The notes beneath the pieces were generated by a model. It searched no databases and was not told where the DNA came from. It saw only the letters and a program-made list of their open reading frames with translations. Positions 14,718 to 20,639 of a stretch of DNA of 21,278 nt are shown here, piece after piece. How positions within the stretch are numbered: position 1 is the stretch's first letter; the number at the start of each line of letters is the position of its first letter. The translations under genes were made by a program, and so were the position numbers. The stretch is from a virus. Where the stretch lies: the IMG/VR virus record IMGVR_UViG_3300044225_005665, positions 1 through 21,278 of that record; one strand, given 5' to 3'.

Positions 14718-14856
14718 ATTTACCTATTACTTTATTATATGCTTTTACGTATGCATCTAATTTTGAAAGCCATGTTCCTTTTATAGAAGCTTCTAACATA
14801 TTATATTCTGCTTGAGTTTTTACTTCATTTTTTAAACCATAAGCTCCAGCCTCCAT
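14710..14856 (-). CDS. Small helical protein, start uncertain (at least 48 aa)
   Basis: The supported part runs from the ATG at 14856 (MEAGAYGLKNEVKTQAEYNM) to a stop at 14710. The frame is open back to an ATG at 15063, but that part overlaps the 111-aa gene by 146 nt and reads as Lys-rich out-of-frame sequence. Residues just upstream of the chosen Met (DDEFQIEQIL) look like genuine protein, so the true start may be somewhat earlier, although no ATG, GTG or TTG lies in frame between 14856 and 14920. The helical EAGAYGL segment suggests a small regulatory or accessory protein. The function is unknown. Confidence 0.55.
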   Translation of the reverse strand: MEAGAYGLKNEVKTQAEYNMLEASIKGTWLSKLDAYVKAYNKVIGKYE

Positions 14857-14917
14857 TAATATTTGTTCTATCTGAAATTCATCATCACTTAGTATTTCAA
14901 AACTTTCTGTGCTATAT

Positions 14918-15253
14918 TCATAATCTTTTTTTTGGTTTTCTTCCTCTTTTTTTAGGTTTGTCTCCTGGAAAAAGTTTATAATGTTCTGTCCAGTACTTTT
15001 TTTCAGCACTTTCAAGCGCAGTTTTGTCAGCCTTAGTTGTTCTTTTTTTTCTCCCATTTTCATGATATTTAGGTTTTTGTAAACGTTCTAATTTATTATA
15101 TAACTTTTCTAATTTATCAAATTTAGAATCTATAATTTCTACTAAATAAGGACCATTAGGGAATTTATTTTCATCATAATACCATATAGAATCTTCAAAT
15201 TCTAATTTATATTTTAATTTTTTAGTTATATTTTCTGCTGGTCTTCCTCTCAT
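14918..15253 (-). CDS. Basic protein with N- and C-terminal GRP/AT-hook-like motifs (111 aa)
   Basis: The protein starts MRGRPAENITKKLKYKLEFE and ends DKPKKRGRKPKKRL, so GRP-type basic motifs that can sit in the AT minor groove flank it at both ends. The middle has SIWYYDENKFPNGPYLVEII and a helical KLEKLYNKLERLQKP segment, then a Lys/Arg/Thr-rich stretch (ENGRKKRTTKADKTALESAE). It overlaps the VWA gene end by 4 nt. DNA binding is likely from the charge and motifs. A transcription or nucleoid-associated role in this AT-rich genome is inference. Confidence 0.75.
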   Translation of the reverse strand: MRGRPAENITKKLKYKLEFEDSIWYYDENKFPNGPYLVEIIDSKFDKLEKLYNKLERLQKPKYHENGRKKRTTKADKTALESAEKKYWTEHYKLFPGDKPKKRGRKPKKRL

Positions 15254-17049
15254 GATACTAGATTTTTTTCTAAAAATAAATTATTTAATGTTTTAGTAAC
15301 TTCATTTATATTTTTGGAATCAATAAATGATGCTTCTTTACCATACATAATTTGAAAATTTTCGTTTAATTCTTTTTCTTTAAATACTGTTGTTTTAGAC
15401 TGTATAAAATAACTTAATATTTTAACACCTTTCTTTTTTATATTTTTAACGGCTTTAGCTGTATCTAATATAGCATCTTTTCCTTTATATTTTAAACCTT
15501 TTGTAGCTTCAAATGTTGGATAACCATCACTCATATTAATTAAATAGCTGTCTAAATAATAAGATGAATTAGGGATATATTCATTTAACGCGTTTAAACA
15601 CATTCCTTCTGGTGTTAATCCTTTAGCTTTATAATATGCTAATCGTTTTAAATCTTTTAATGTATGTTTTTTACTGTCAAAAGCCAAAATTAATAATGGT
15701 ATATGTGCTGTTTTAGACGATAAATTAGGATTTACACCTGATGTTCTAATAGATATAGTTAAATCAATATTATCCATTTTTAGAGCTACATAACCTAACG
15801 CAATTGTATTAGTTAATACTTGTTGCCATTTTGTACCTTCCATACTACCACTACCATCAATTGACACATGTAAACTAATTGGTTTATAATTTGATCTATC
15901 TATTTTATAAAACAAATCATCTTCAAAATTAGCAGCATAAATCCGTCTAGGATCAATTTTACCTGTTTTTAAACGTTTAGATGCTAATGTTATTTGTTCG
16001 TTTCTAATTCTTAACTTATGTAATAATTTTTTACCTATTTTAATACCATCTTCTACTTGTGATCTATGTTTAAGATCATTTAAATAAAATGTATTATATA
16101 AATTTGACTCAATAATAGTAGGTGTGATACCTTTAATAACATGTACAGGACAAGATGTTTCTAACACTTTAATATCTTTGATATTAATATTTGATTTACC
16201 AATAGCTTTAACTTGTTTTTGTTCTTTTTTAGTTAAAGATGTTTTAGATATTTGCCCTTTTAAAAAGTTTTCTTGTTTACTAAATGCTTTTTTTATTTCT
16301 TCTTTTGATGTTTTATTATGTTTGGCATTTTTTCTATTTTCTTGTGTTTGATGTTTATTTGAGGGGTTTAAAATAAAATGCATATCAATTAATTGATATA
16401 TTACAATAGCTAGTTCTAATGAATCTTTAGTATTTTTTAATCTATTAATATTTTTTAAATCAACTGTTTTATATATTGTAGGTAATATTTGAAGAGCTGT
16501 AGGATCTGCATTTTTATTGAACATATTAATAATTCTAAACATGTAAGATTCCCAATTTTCTTCTCTATATTCTTTACCTTTTAAACCCTGATTTACTGTT
16601 TTACTATAGAAATATCTTTCATACATTGATCTGTAGTAATTTTGGTATCCAGGGGCTTTATTATAAACTAAATTATCTATACGTCTATCTTCAATAAAAT
16701 TTAATAAAGCTTCAATCCATCTACGTCCTCCCATTAAGTTTTTTTCAAGTAAACGATTTGCTAGTTTTTTTAATACTTTAAAATCAGTGTATATACAATG
16801 CGCTCCTTCATGAAGCGCTAAACCTACCACACTATCAATGTTATGCATATTAATCGTTGATGATATTGTAATTTTTTTACCATTTGTTAATGAATCACCA
16901 TCATTATTTTGAAAAAATTCAACAGGAATATCTTTTTTAGTAAGTATTTTTACAAAATTAGAAATTGCTCTTTGTGTGTGAGCTAATTCAATTAAATTAA
17001 ATTTTTCTGTAGGTGTGTAACTTAACCAGTATGTAGATTTATTTTCCAT
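15250..17049 (-). CDS. HExxH metallopeptidase-like / VWA-domain protein (599 aa)
   Basis: Two parts are visible. Residues 74-125 hold VVGLALHEGAHCIYTDF (HExxH, H80-H84) and then NFIEDRRIDN (E120 as probable third ligand), the layout of zinc gluzincin-like domains found with VWA domains in CobT/NorD-like proteins. After a charged linker (about 230-290), residues 390-560 form a VWA domain with the MIDAS motif DGSGSM at 398-403 and a later NMSDGYPT segment. Such proteins often work with a MoxR-type AAA ATPase, but none is in this window. It is the first gene downstream of the promoter at 17064-17096, with a leader of only about 10 nt. The role in infection is unknown. Confidence 0.85.
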   Translation of the reverse strand: MENKSTYWLSYTPTEKFNLIELAHTQRAISNFVKILTKKDIPVEFFQNNDGDSLTNGKKITISSTINMHNIDSVVGLALHEGAHCIYTDFKVLKKLANRLLEKNLMGGRRWIEALLNFIEDRRIDNLVYNKAPGYQNYYRSMYERYFYSKTVNQGLKGKEYREENWESYMFRIINMFNKNADPTALQILPTIYKTVDLKNINRLKNTKDSLELAIVIYQLIDMHFILNPSNKHQTQENRKNAKHNKTSKEEIKKAFSKQENFLKGQISKTSLTKKEQKQVKAIGKSNINIKDIKVLETSCPVHVIKGITPTIIESNLYNTFYLNDLKHRSQVEDGIKIGKKLLHKLRIRNEQITLASKRLKTGKIDPRRIYAANFEDDLFYKIDRSNYKPISLHVSIDGSGSMEGTKWQQVLTNTIALGYVALKMDNIDLTISIRTSGVNPNLSSKTAHIPLLILAFDSKKHTLKDLKRLAYYKAKGLTPEGMCLNALNEYIPNSSYYLDSYLINMSDGYPTFEATKGLKYKGKDAILDTAKAVKNIKKKGVKILSYFIQSKTTVFKEKELNENFQIMYGKEASFIDSKNINEVTKTLNNLFLEKNLVS

Positions 17050-17063
17050 ATCTATTATTTTAC

Positions 17064-17096
17064 GTTAAGATACGAAAAATATTTTGCTTCTCCAAA
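17064..17096 (-). promoter_or_regulatory. Promoter, four-copy phage family (TTTGG...TTCG TATCTTAAC)
   Basis: The minus strand has TTTG at 17093-17096, then 20 nt ending TTCG, then TATCTTAAC at 17064-17072, 15 nt before the VWA gene's ATG at 17049. The spacing and the TTTG / TAnnTTTn pattern resemble Bacteroidota housekeeping promoters. The same layout recurs at 19080, 20048 and 20284. Confidence 0.7.
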
Positions 17097-17438
17097 TTAT
17101 TTTGCAATTTTCTTTTCAACATATACACAAGTCTCACTAGCTTCAAATCCTTTTTCTAATAATAAGGGTAATGACATAGGTTTACACCATGCATATACTG
17201 TAAAATTTTTAAAATGTTCTGAAACATATATCCAACGAGTGTCCCATAATTTACGATATATACCTTGTCTTCGGTAATTTTCGTGTACCCATGCGTCTAA
17301 AAATTTAATTGTTTTATTTGCTTCTCTTTGAAGATGGATATGTCCTACACATAAATTATCTATATGTGCTACCCAAGCATGAAGAGTATGTTGGGTAGTT
17401 CCCGAAGGGGGAATATGAATAATTGATATAGGCTGCAA
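17097..17438 (-). CDS. GNAT-family N-acetyltransferase (113 aa)
   Basis: This short GNAT-fold protein has the acetyl-CoA-binding motif A at residues 49-64: AWVHENYRRQGIYRKL, matching the R/Q-x-x-G-x-G/A pattern in RRQGIY, preceded by a beta-strand. A later FTVYAWCKPMSLPLLLEKGF segment matches the motif B region (a helix ending in E-K-G-F). GNAT enzymes acetylate amines on small molecules, proteins or antibiotics; the substrate is not evident. It ends beside the VWA-gene promoter. The protein is shorter than many GNATs (about 150 aa), so the N-terminal strands may be reduced. Confidence 0.8.
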   Translation of the reverse strand: MQPISIIHIPPSGTTQHTLHAWVAHIDNLCVGHIHLQREANKTIKFLDAWVHENYRRQGIYRKLWDTRWIYVSEHFKNFTVYAWCKPMSLPLLLEKGFEASETCVYVEKKIAK

Positions 17439-17490
17439 AGTCGATAATGTATTGGATTAATTAAACTTCATTTCCAATACATATATACTT

Positions 17491-17628
17491 TTATAACTGA
17501 TCGTAATATACTTTACTAATTAAATCCGCTAAGAATTCTTTAGCAGTATTTTGATCGTTATTTTCCATATATTCTAACAATATATTTAATTGACTATATA
17601 GAATTTCTTTAGAATTAGAGCTTATCAT
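17491..17628 (-). CDS. Small acidic protein (45 aa)
   Basis: A 45-codon frame runs from the ATG at 17628 (MISSNSKEILYSQLNILLEY) to a TAA at 17491, starting 1 nt after the transglycosylase-like gene's stop. The rest reads MENNDQNTAKEFLADLISKV and YYDQL, a compact helical pattern. There is no TM segment or Cys. The tight junction with the upstream gene supports it. The function is unknown, and an inhibitor or accessory of the neighbour is a guess. Confidence 0.6.
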   Translation of the reverse strand: MISSNSKEILYSQLNILLEYMENNDQNTAKEFLADLISKVYYDQL

Positions 17629-17629
17629 A

Positions 17630-18187
17630 TTAACTATTTATTTGATATTGTACTTTTTTCCAATAATTAGCTGTTGCTGGGTTATTTATACCTTGAGGAC
17701 CACCATTCCAACATCTAGCTATTTCTTCATAAGTTGTTAAATCATAATGTTTACAATATATTTCAAACATTTTAATAGACTTATATCTAGACCATCTATC
17801 TTCATATGTAAATTTTATAGGTGATTTTTTTCGTTGTAATATCCTATTAATATCATCAACCATACATTTTCTTATTTGAAGTATACCTACTGCATCTTCA
17901 CCTACGGCATGTGCAGAATCATTATTACTACTTTCAACCATCATTAATGCTGATAAGATTTTTGTATTATCTGTTACATTATAATCAAAAACACTTTTTT
18001 CCCATTGTAATGTATCTATTACTTTATATAAACTATCTAATTGATTATATAAACTATCTATTAATTCATGTCTGTGATCTATTGTATCTCTTAAACCACA
18101 ATTAATTTCTTCTTTTATTAAGCATTTAGCTAATAAACAAAAAAATATTAATCCAATAAAAATTTTAAAATATGTTATTTTCCACAT
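17630..18187 (-). CDS. Membrane-anchored lytic transglycosylase-like protein (185 aa)
   Basis: An N-terminal membrane anchor (about residues 5-22, TYFKIFIGLIFFCLLAKC) is followed by a coiled-coil linker (ELIDSLYNQLDSLYKVID). The SLT-like lysozyme domain from about residue 75 has SALMMVESSNND with the catalytic Glu at 85, then VGEDAVGILQIRKCM (the G-x-L-Q-I segment) and EEIARCWNGGPQGINNP matching the usual A-x-N-G-G-P signature. It would cleave peptidoglycan glycan strands from the periplasmic face, probably as a signal-anchor endolysin at lysis. Its start overlaps the small Cys-containing gene by 13 nt. Confidence 0.82.
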   Translation of the reverse strand: MWKITYFKIFIGLIFFCLLAKCLIKEEINCGLRDTIDHRHELIDSLYNQLDSLYKVIDTLQWEKSVFDYNVTDNTKILSALMMVESSNNDSAHAVGEDAVGILQIRKCMVDDINRILQRKKSPIKFTYEDRWSRYKSIKMFEIYCKHYDLTTYEEIARCWNGGPQGINNPATANYWKKVQYQINS

Positions 18188-18384
18188 TCTTCATTTTGTT
18201 TATAAGGAAACCATTTATTCCATAATTCTTGTCTTCTATCACATCCGCAATCTTTATCACCATACCACCATTTAACTAAACGTTTAATCCCAGTATAACG
18301 AGTAAATTTTTCAAACGTATCTCCAAAACCACGACTTTGTTGATTCTTTTCTAATTCCTGTTTAATTTGGTTTCTTAAATCCAT
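18175..18384 (-). CDS. Small CGC-motif protein (69 aa)
   Basis: The protein begins MDLRNQIKQELEKNQQSRGF and contains GIKRLVKWWYGDKDCGCDRR, then QELWNKWFPYKQNEECGK. A C-x-C pair (DCGCD) and a third Cys near the end could bind metal or an Fe-S cluster, and the Trp/Arg-rich centre is unusual for a cytosolic enzyme. It overlaps the transglycosylase-like gene by 13 nt and follows the possible lipoprotein gene by 2 nt, so it belongs to the same operon. The family is not named. A structural or lysis-linked role is possible. Confidence 0.72.
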   Translation of the reverse strand: MDLRNQIKQELEKNQQSRGFGDTFEKFTRYTGIKRLVKWWYGDKDCGCDRRQELWNKWFPYKQNEECGK

Positions 18385-18386
18385 AA

Positions 18387-18563
18387 CTATTTAACTTCTT
18401 CTTTTTGACAACAAGATTTTTCAGGTATATTTTGAGTAGCACATCCTCCTAATAAAGTAATAATAATTAATAAAATTATCATACCCATAATACTATACCC
18501 TGCAAATTTTGTACTGTTTTTGTATTGGTCTGGTCTTTTTCCTTGATTATTCAAATTCTCCAT
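18387..18563 (-). CDS. Possible small lipoprotein or single-TM protein (58 aa)
   Basis: I use the ATG at 18563 (MENLNNQGKRPDQYKNSTKF), because the longer frame from 18617 would run 71 nt into the upstream gene. A hydrophobic stretch (YSIMGMIILLIIITLLGGCA) ends in L-G-G-C, a lipobox-like sequence with the Cys at about residue 40. The tail is NIPEKSCCQKEEVK. The 20-residue polar N-region is long for a lipoprotein signal, so a plain TM protein is possible. Next to the transglycosylase-like gene, an outer-membrane spanin-type lipoprotein is one hypothesis. The overlap with the upstream gene is 17 nt. Confidence 0.6.
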   Translation of the reverse strand: MENLNNQGKRPDQYKNSTKFAGYSIMGMIILLIIITLLGGCATQNIPEKSCCQKEEVK

Positions 18564-18804
18564 ATAAATTATATCTTTTTGGTGGTTCTGGTTCTGGTTC
18601 GGCAATATCTTGTTCATGATATATAAATACCTTACCTTCAGCAGCCTTGATTACGTAATTAGTTTCTTGTGTTTGTTGAAATACCCATTCTATACCTTCA
18701 GTTAAAGAAGAAAAAACAGGCTGTTCTTTATCTATTGGTGTCCATCTATCACCAGGAGGAAATCTTTTTAAAACTTGTTTTAGTTGAATATCTTTTTCAG
18801 CCAT
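18547..18804 (-). CDS. Unrecognised 85-aa protein
   Basis: It starts MAEKDIQLKQVLKRFPPGDR and continues with GIEWVFQQTQETNYVIKAAE, KVFIYHEQDI and a Pro/Glu-rich end (AEPEPEPPKRYNLYGEFE). It is soluble, with a small alpha/beta look and no Cys. It overlaps the possible lipoprotein gene by 17 nt. It is the first clear gene after a 60-nt stretch without coding and may be transcribed from the promoter at 19080-19112. The function is unknown. Confidence 0.7.
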   Translation of the reverse strand: MAEKDIQLKQVLKRFPPGDRWTPIDKEQPVFSSLTEGIEWVFQQTQETNYVIKAAEGKVFIYHEQDIAEPEPEPPKRYNLYGEFE

Positions 18805-18864
18805 ATTATTTTTTTAAATCAGTTTCTCGCTCTTTACCCACACCCACAGTCCTACGTATATACA

Positions 18865-18957
18865 TTAATCAAGAAACCACATACGAGCGGCTTTCTTAAT
18901 TGGAAACCATAATGGTATGGTAATTCCTATTATATATTCTTTAACTGCGTTTACCAC
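18865..18957 (-). CDS. Possible 30-aa peptide with GTG start (low confidence)
   Basis: A short frame from the GTG at 18957 reads (M)VNAVKEYIIGITIPLWFP, then IKKAARMWFLD, ending at 18865. The basic, Trp-containing hydrophobic pattern looks protein-like, and the start overlaps the upstream small gene by 17 nt, like other junctions in the operon. There is no ATG start and the length is minimal, so it may be chance. Confidence 0.35.
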   Translation of the reverse strand: MVNAVKEYIIGITIPLWFPIKKAARMWFLD

Positions 18958-19075
18958 GTTTGGGTTTATATTCGTTAATAATTAATGTTTTATTTTTATT
19001 TCGCGCCATTTCAGCCGCGATCTTTCTATATAGTGGGGATGATAACTCACACCCATTGTATTTACGTTTTGTCAT
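18941..19075 (-). CDS. Small basic protein (44 aa) directly after a promoter
   Basis: The start is set at the ATG at 19075 (MTKRKYNGCELSSPLYRKIA), not at the longer frame from 19216, because the promoter box at 19080-19088 lies just upstream of the shorter start. The product is short and basic (AEMARNKNKTLIINEYKPKR, GKRS) with one Cys. The leader would be only a few nt, so near-leaderless initiation is expected. The function is unknown. An early host-takeover peptide is a guess based on position. Confidence 0.6.
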   Translation of the reverse strand: MTKRKYNGCELSSPLYRKIAAEMARNKNKTLIINEYKPKRGKRS

Positions 19076-19079
19076 ATGT

Positions 19080-19112
19080 GGTAATATACGAAAAATATCT
19101 GAGGTATCCAAA
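19080..19112 (-). promoter_or_regulatory. Promoter, four-copy phage family (TTTGG...TTCG TATATTACC)
   Basis: TTTG lies at 19109-19112, then 20 nt ending TTCG, then TATATTACC at 19080-19088 on the minus strand. The spacing and the TTTGG / TTCG context are identical to those at 17064, 20048 and 20284. It precedes the ATG at 19075 by about 5 nt, implying a nearly leaderless transcript. Confidence 0.72.
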
Positions 19113-19260
19113 TAGGCTCGATGAAAAAGATCCGTAAAATTCTCTTTTTTGGGATCTGTATATCTTATATCAAAATGGGATTTTTGGAAAAAAGAACCAA
19201 ACATGCGGAGATGCACGTGGATAACGCGGTTAATCGTATGTGTTTTCTATAATTACAGTG

Positions 19261-19338
19261 TTATATATCTAATGTATATACTGTAATCATAATAAGAATA
19301 TAGAGGAATGCAGAAATGTCTAACTTTTTTTCTTTCAT
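19261..19338 (-). CDS. Possible 25-aa membrane peptide (low confidence)
   Basis: The ATG at 19338 opens MKEKKLDISAFLYILIMITV and ends YTLDI at 19261. The charged N-terminus and single hydrophobic segment are typical of tiny membrane peptides. A longer frame to 19539 exists, but its upstream part has odd codons and no promoter or ribosome-binding context. The peptide could be chance within a mostly non-coding stretch. Confidence 0.3.
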   Translation of the reverse strand: MKEKKLDISAFLYILIMITVYTLDI

Positions 19339-19499
19339 TTTTAAACATGTTTTATTGCATATACATAACACTACATGAGGATATACCTTAATTTTAAATA
19401 TTACATGATTATAACGTAAGTGTAATATGGTATATTTGTATATATGAGCTCGATGTGAAAGATCGTTAGCGAGGAGAAAATACACCCAAACTTGCGCGT

Positions 19500-19513
19500 G
19501 TATGTGCACATAC
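19500..19513. repeat. Perfect 14-nt palindrome GTATGTGCACATAC
   Basis: The two halves GTATGTG and CACATAC are exact complements. The site lies in the non-coding stretch between two small genes, so it could be a dimeric regulator site. No regulator is identified. Confidence 0.45.
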
Positions 19514-19587
19514 GTACATGGCACGCAATTGCGGCGCATCCATACGCAATCAATATGCTAACATATGCTAGCGTATCGATAGACTAC

Positions 19588-19615
19588 GAATGCAAACCAA
19601 TTACGATTTGCATTC
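19588..19615. repeat. Inverted repeat downstream of the 122-aa gene
   Basis: GAATGCAAA (19588-19596) and TTTGCATTC (19607-19615) form a 9-bp stem around a 10-nt loop, 23 nt after the stop at 19639 in the minus direction. No T-run follows on either side, so it is not a standard rho-independent terminator. It may be an mRNA 3'-end hairpin or an operator. Confidence 0.5.
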
Positions 19616-19638
19616 ATACACTATTGTATTGTTAGTAA

Positions 19639-20007
19639 TTATTTTATAAATTGCAACGTTTTTAAGTTCAATTCAACATTTACACGCTTACCTAATATGA
19701 ACGTGTAACCTTGTACTTTAGTACGTCCTACATAACTTACATTACATACAAACGAACCTGCTTCACTTACTATACAACCTAAATCATCTTTGCTTGGTTT
19801 GTATGCATACGTACTATAATCACCTCTGTTTACTTTAAATTGATTTCCTTTTTTAAACTTAGAATTTACATCAGCATAAAACGCTTGCTTAGCTAAACGC
19901 TTTTGTCTTTCAGATGTTTTATTTACTGGACGACCTGTATTGTTAGTTCTACCATCTATTTTAACTTCTTTTTTTACTTCAATTTGGATTTTGTTTAATT
20001 TTGTCAT
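19639..20007 (-). CDS. Basic early-type protein with GRPVN motif (122 aa)
   Basis: I prefer the ATG at 20007 (MTKLNKIQIEVKKEVKIDGR), which leaves a 35-40-nt leader after the promoter at 20048. The ATG at 20037 would add ten residues. The N-terminal half has TNNTGRPVNKTSERQKRLAK, a GRP-type basic motif that I associate with small marine-phage proteins. The C-terminal half is a small beta domain (DLGCIVSEAGSFVCNVSYVG, then TKVQGYTFILGKRVNVELNL). It probably binds nucleic acid. A role in early takeover or transcription is inference. Confidence 0.7.
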   Translation of the reverse strand: MTKLNKIQIEVKKEVKIDGRTNNTGRPVNKTSERQKRLAKQAFYADVNSKFKKGNQFKVNRGDYSTYAYKPSKDDLGCIVSEAGSFVCNVSYVGRTKVQGYTFILGKRVNVELNLKTLQFIK

Positions 20008-20047
20008 TTTAATTTGGTTTTTGTTTGTTTTTATCATTATTTACTCT

Positions 20048-20080
20048 GTAAATATACGAACCCTCTCTTGCTTCTCCAAG
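20048..20080 (-). promoter_or_regulatory. Promoter, four-copy phage family (CTTGG...TTCG TATATTTAC)
   Basis: CTTG at 20077-20080 is followed by 20 nt ending TTCG and TATATTTAC at 20048-20056. The GAGGG-TTCG-TATATTTAC segment is shared exactly with the copy at 20284. The TTGGAGAAGCAA segment is shared with the copy at 17064. It drives the 122-aa gene at 19639-20007. Confidence 0.75.
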
Positions 20081-20098
20081 CAAATTCGCATAAGTCTT

Positions 20099-20254
20099 TT
20101 AAAAAACTAACAAATCAACAGCCATTTCTCCTGTTGGTTTACCATTAAATGTTATTTCGTAATTAGGATCCATTCCACTAACTGTAACATCATCAATTAA
20201 ATCATTAATGTTTGAAAACTCTCTTTTGTAGTAACTGCAATTTAAACTGTACAT
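20099..20254 (-). CDS. Small acidic protein (51 aa)
   Basis: A frame from the ATG at 20254 reads MYSLNCSYYKREFSNINDLI, then DDVTVSGMDPNYEITFNGKP and TGEMAVDLLVF, ending at 20099. The alternating strand/turn pattern looks like a folded small domain rather than chance. The promoter copy at 20284-20316 lies 30 nt upstream, which is good support for expression. The function is unknown. Confidence 0.65.
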   Translation of the reverse strand: MYSLNCSYYKREFSNINDLIDDVTVSGMDPNYEITFNGKPTGEMAVDLLVF

Positions 20255-20283
20255 ATGCTTTATTTTTTTAATTATTTACAGTT

Positions 20284-20316
20284 GTAAATATACGAACCCT
20301 CTTTCAGGTAACCAAA
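20284..20316 (-). promoter_or_regulatory. Promoter, four-copy phage family (TTTGG...TTCG TATATTTAC)
   Basis: TTTG at 20313-20316, 20 nt ending GAGGGTTCG, and TATATTTAC at 20284-20292 on the minus strand. An AAAGACTTATGCGA segment upstream is also shared with the copy at 20048, so the two regions are probably related by duplication. It drives the 51-aa gene at 20099-20254. Confidence 0.75.
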
Positions 20317-20520
20317 CTATCTCGCATAAGTCTTTCTTAGACTGCACATTCAATTCATACAAACAAACATTCAGACAGCCAAATATATTATATGAAGTTG
20401 TTGTTTTATTTATGAACAATGCTGTTCGTAAGTAGATGGTAGGCTATATAAAAAAAGTTTGGCTTACTCATAATGAATATTGACGACGTTCAGACTAGTT
20501 CGATTTACAATTATTTAACT

Positions 20521-20562
20521 TTACATACACTATTATGTAATACTATACAATTATATATCAAA
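20521..20562. repeat. Imperfect direct repeat, copy 1
   Basis: The segment starts TTACATACACTATTATGTAA and ends TATATCAAA. Copy 2 at 20597-20639 shares the ACATACAC, ATTATGTAA, TTACAATATATCAAA-type blocks in the same order, 76 nt away. Each copy holds a TTACATA / TATGTAA inverted pair. Confidence 0.6.
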
Positions 20563-20596
20563 CTATACATAGATTTCTATATACTAATATACTAGT

Positions 20597-20639
20597 TAAC
20601 ATACACACATTATGTAAGTATGCATTACAATATATCAAA
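20597..20639. repeat. Imperfect direct repeat, copy 2
   Basis: The segment starts TAACATACACACATTATGTA and ends TATATCAAA, matching copy 1 at 20521-20562 with a few substitutions and a one-base length difference. It lies upstream of no obvious promoter. Confidence 0.6.

Larger units (their letters stand above)
19339..19638 (-). other. Non-coding stretch with palindromes and short repeats
   Basis: I see no convincing gene here. The base composition is less AT-rich than the neighbours, with CG-containing words. It contains a 14-nt palindrome at 19500-19513, a 9-bp inverted repeat at 19588-19615 and an ATATGCTA pair near 19553-19570. A GAGCTCGATG-x(2)-AAAGATC segment near 19446 resembles one near 19115, upstream of the promoter at 19080. 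It may be a regulatory or leader region. Confidence 0.4.

Noticed and set aside
14857-15063. N-terminal extension of the gene ending at 14710
   Set aside because: It would overlap the 111-aa gene by 146 nt and reads as out-of-frame Lys-rich sequence.
16124-16351. Plus-strand open frame inside the VWA gene
   Set aside because: It is antisense to the Lys-rich linker of the 599-aa protein, with no promoter or start context.
19076-19216. Extended start for the small gene ending at 18941
   Set aside because: The promoter box at 19080-19112 lies within this extension, so the transcript would begin after the extended start.
19339-19539. N-terminal part of a 92-aa minus-strand frame
   Set aside because: It has CpG-rich, Cys/His-rich text unlike neighbouring proteins and contains the 14-nt palindrome; only the last 25 codons look protein-like.
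20048-20316. T4-type early or late promoter (TATAAATA)
   Set aside because: The conserved elements are TTTGG and TTCG-TATATTTAC with 20-nt spacing, which fits the Bacteroidota type, not the T4 late box.
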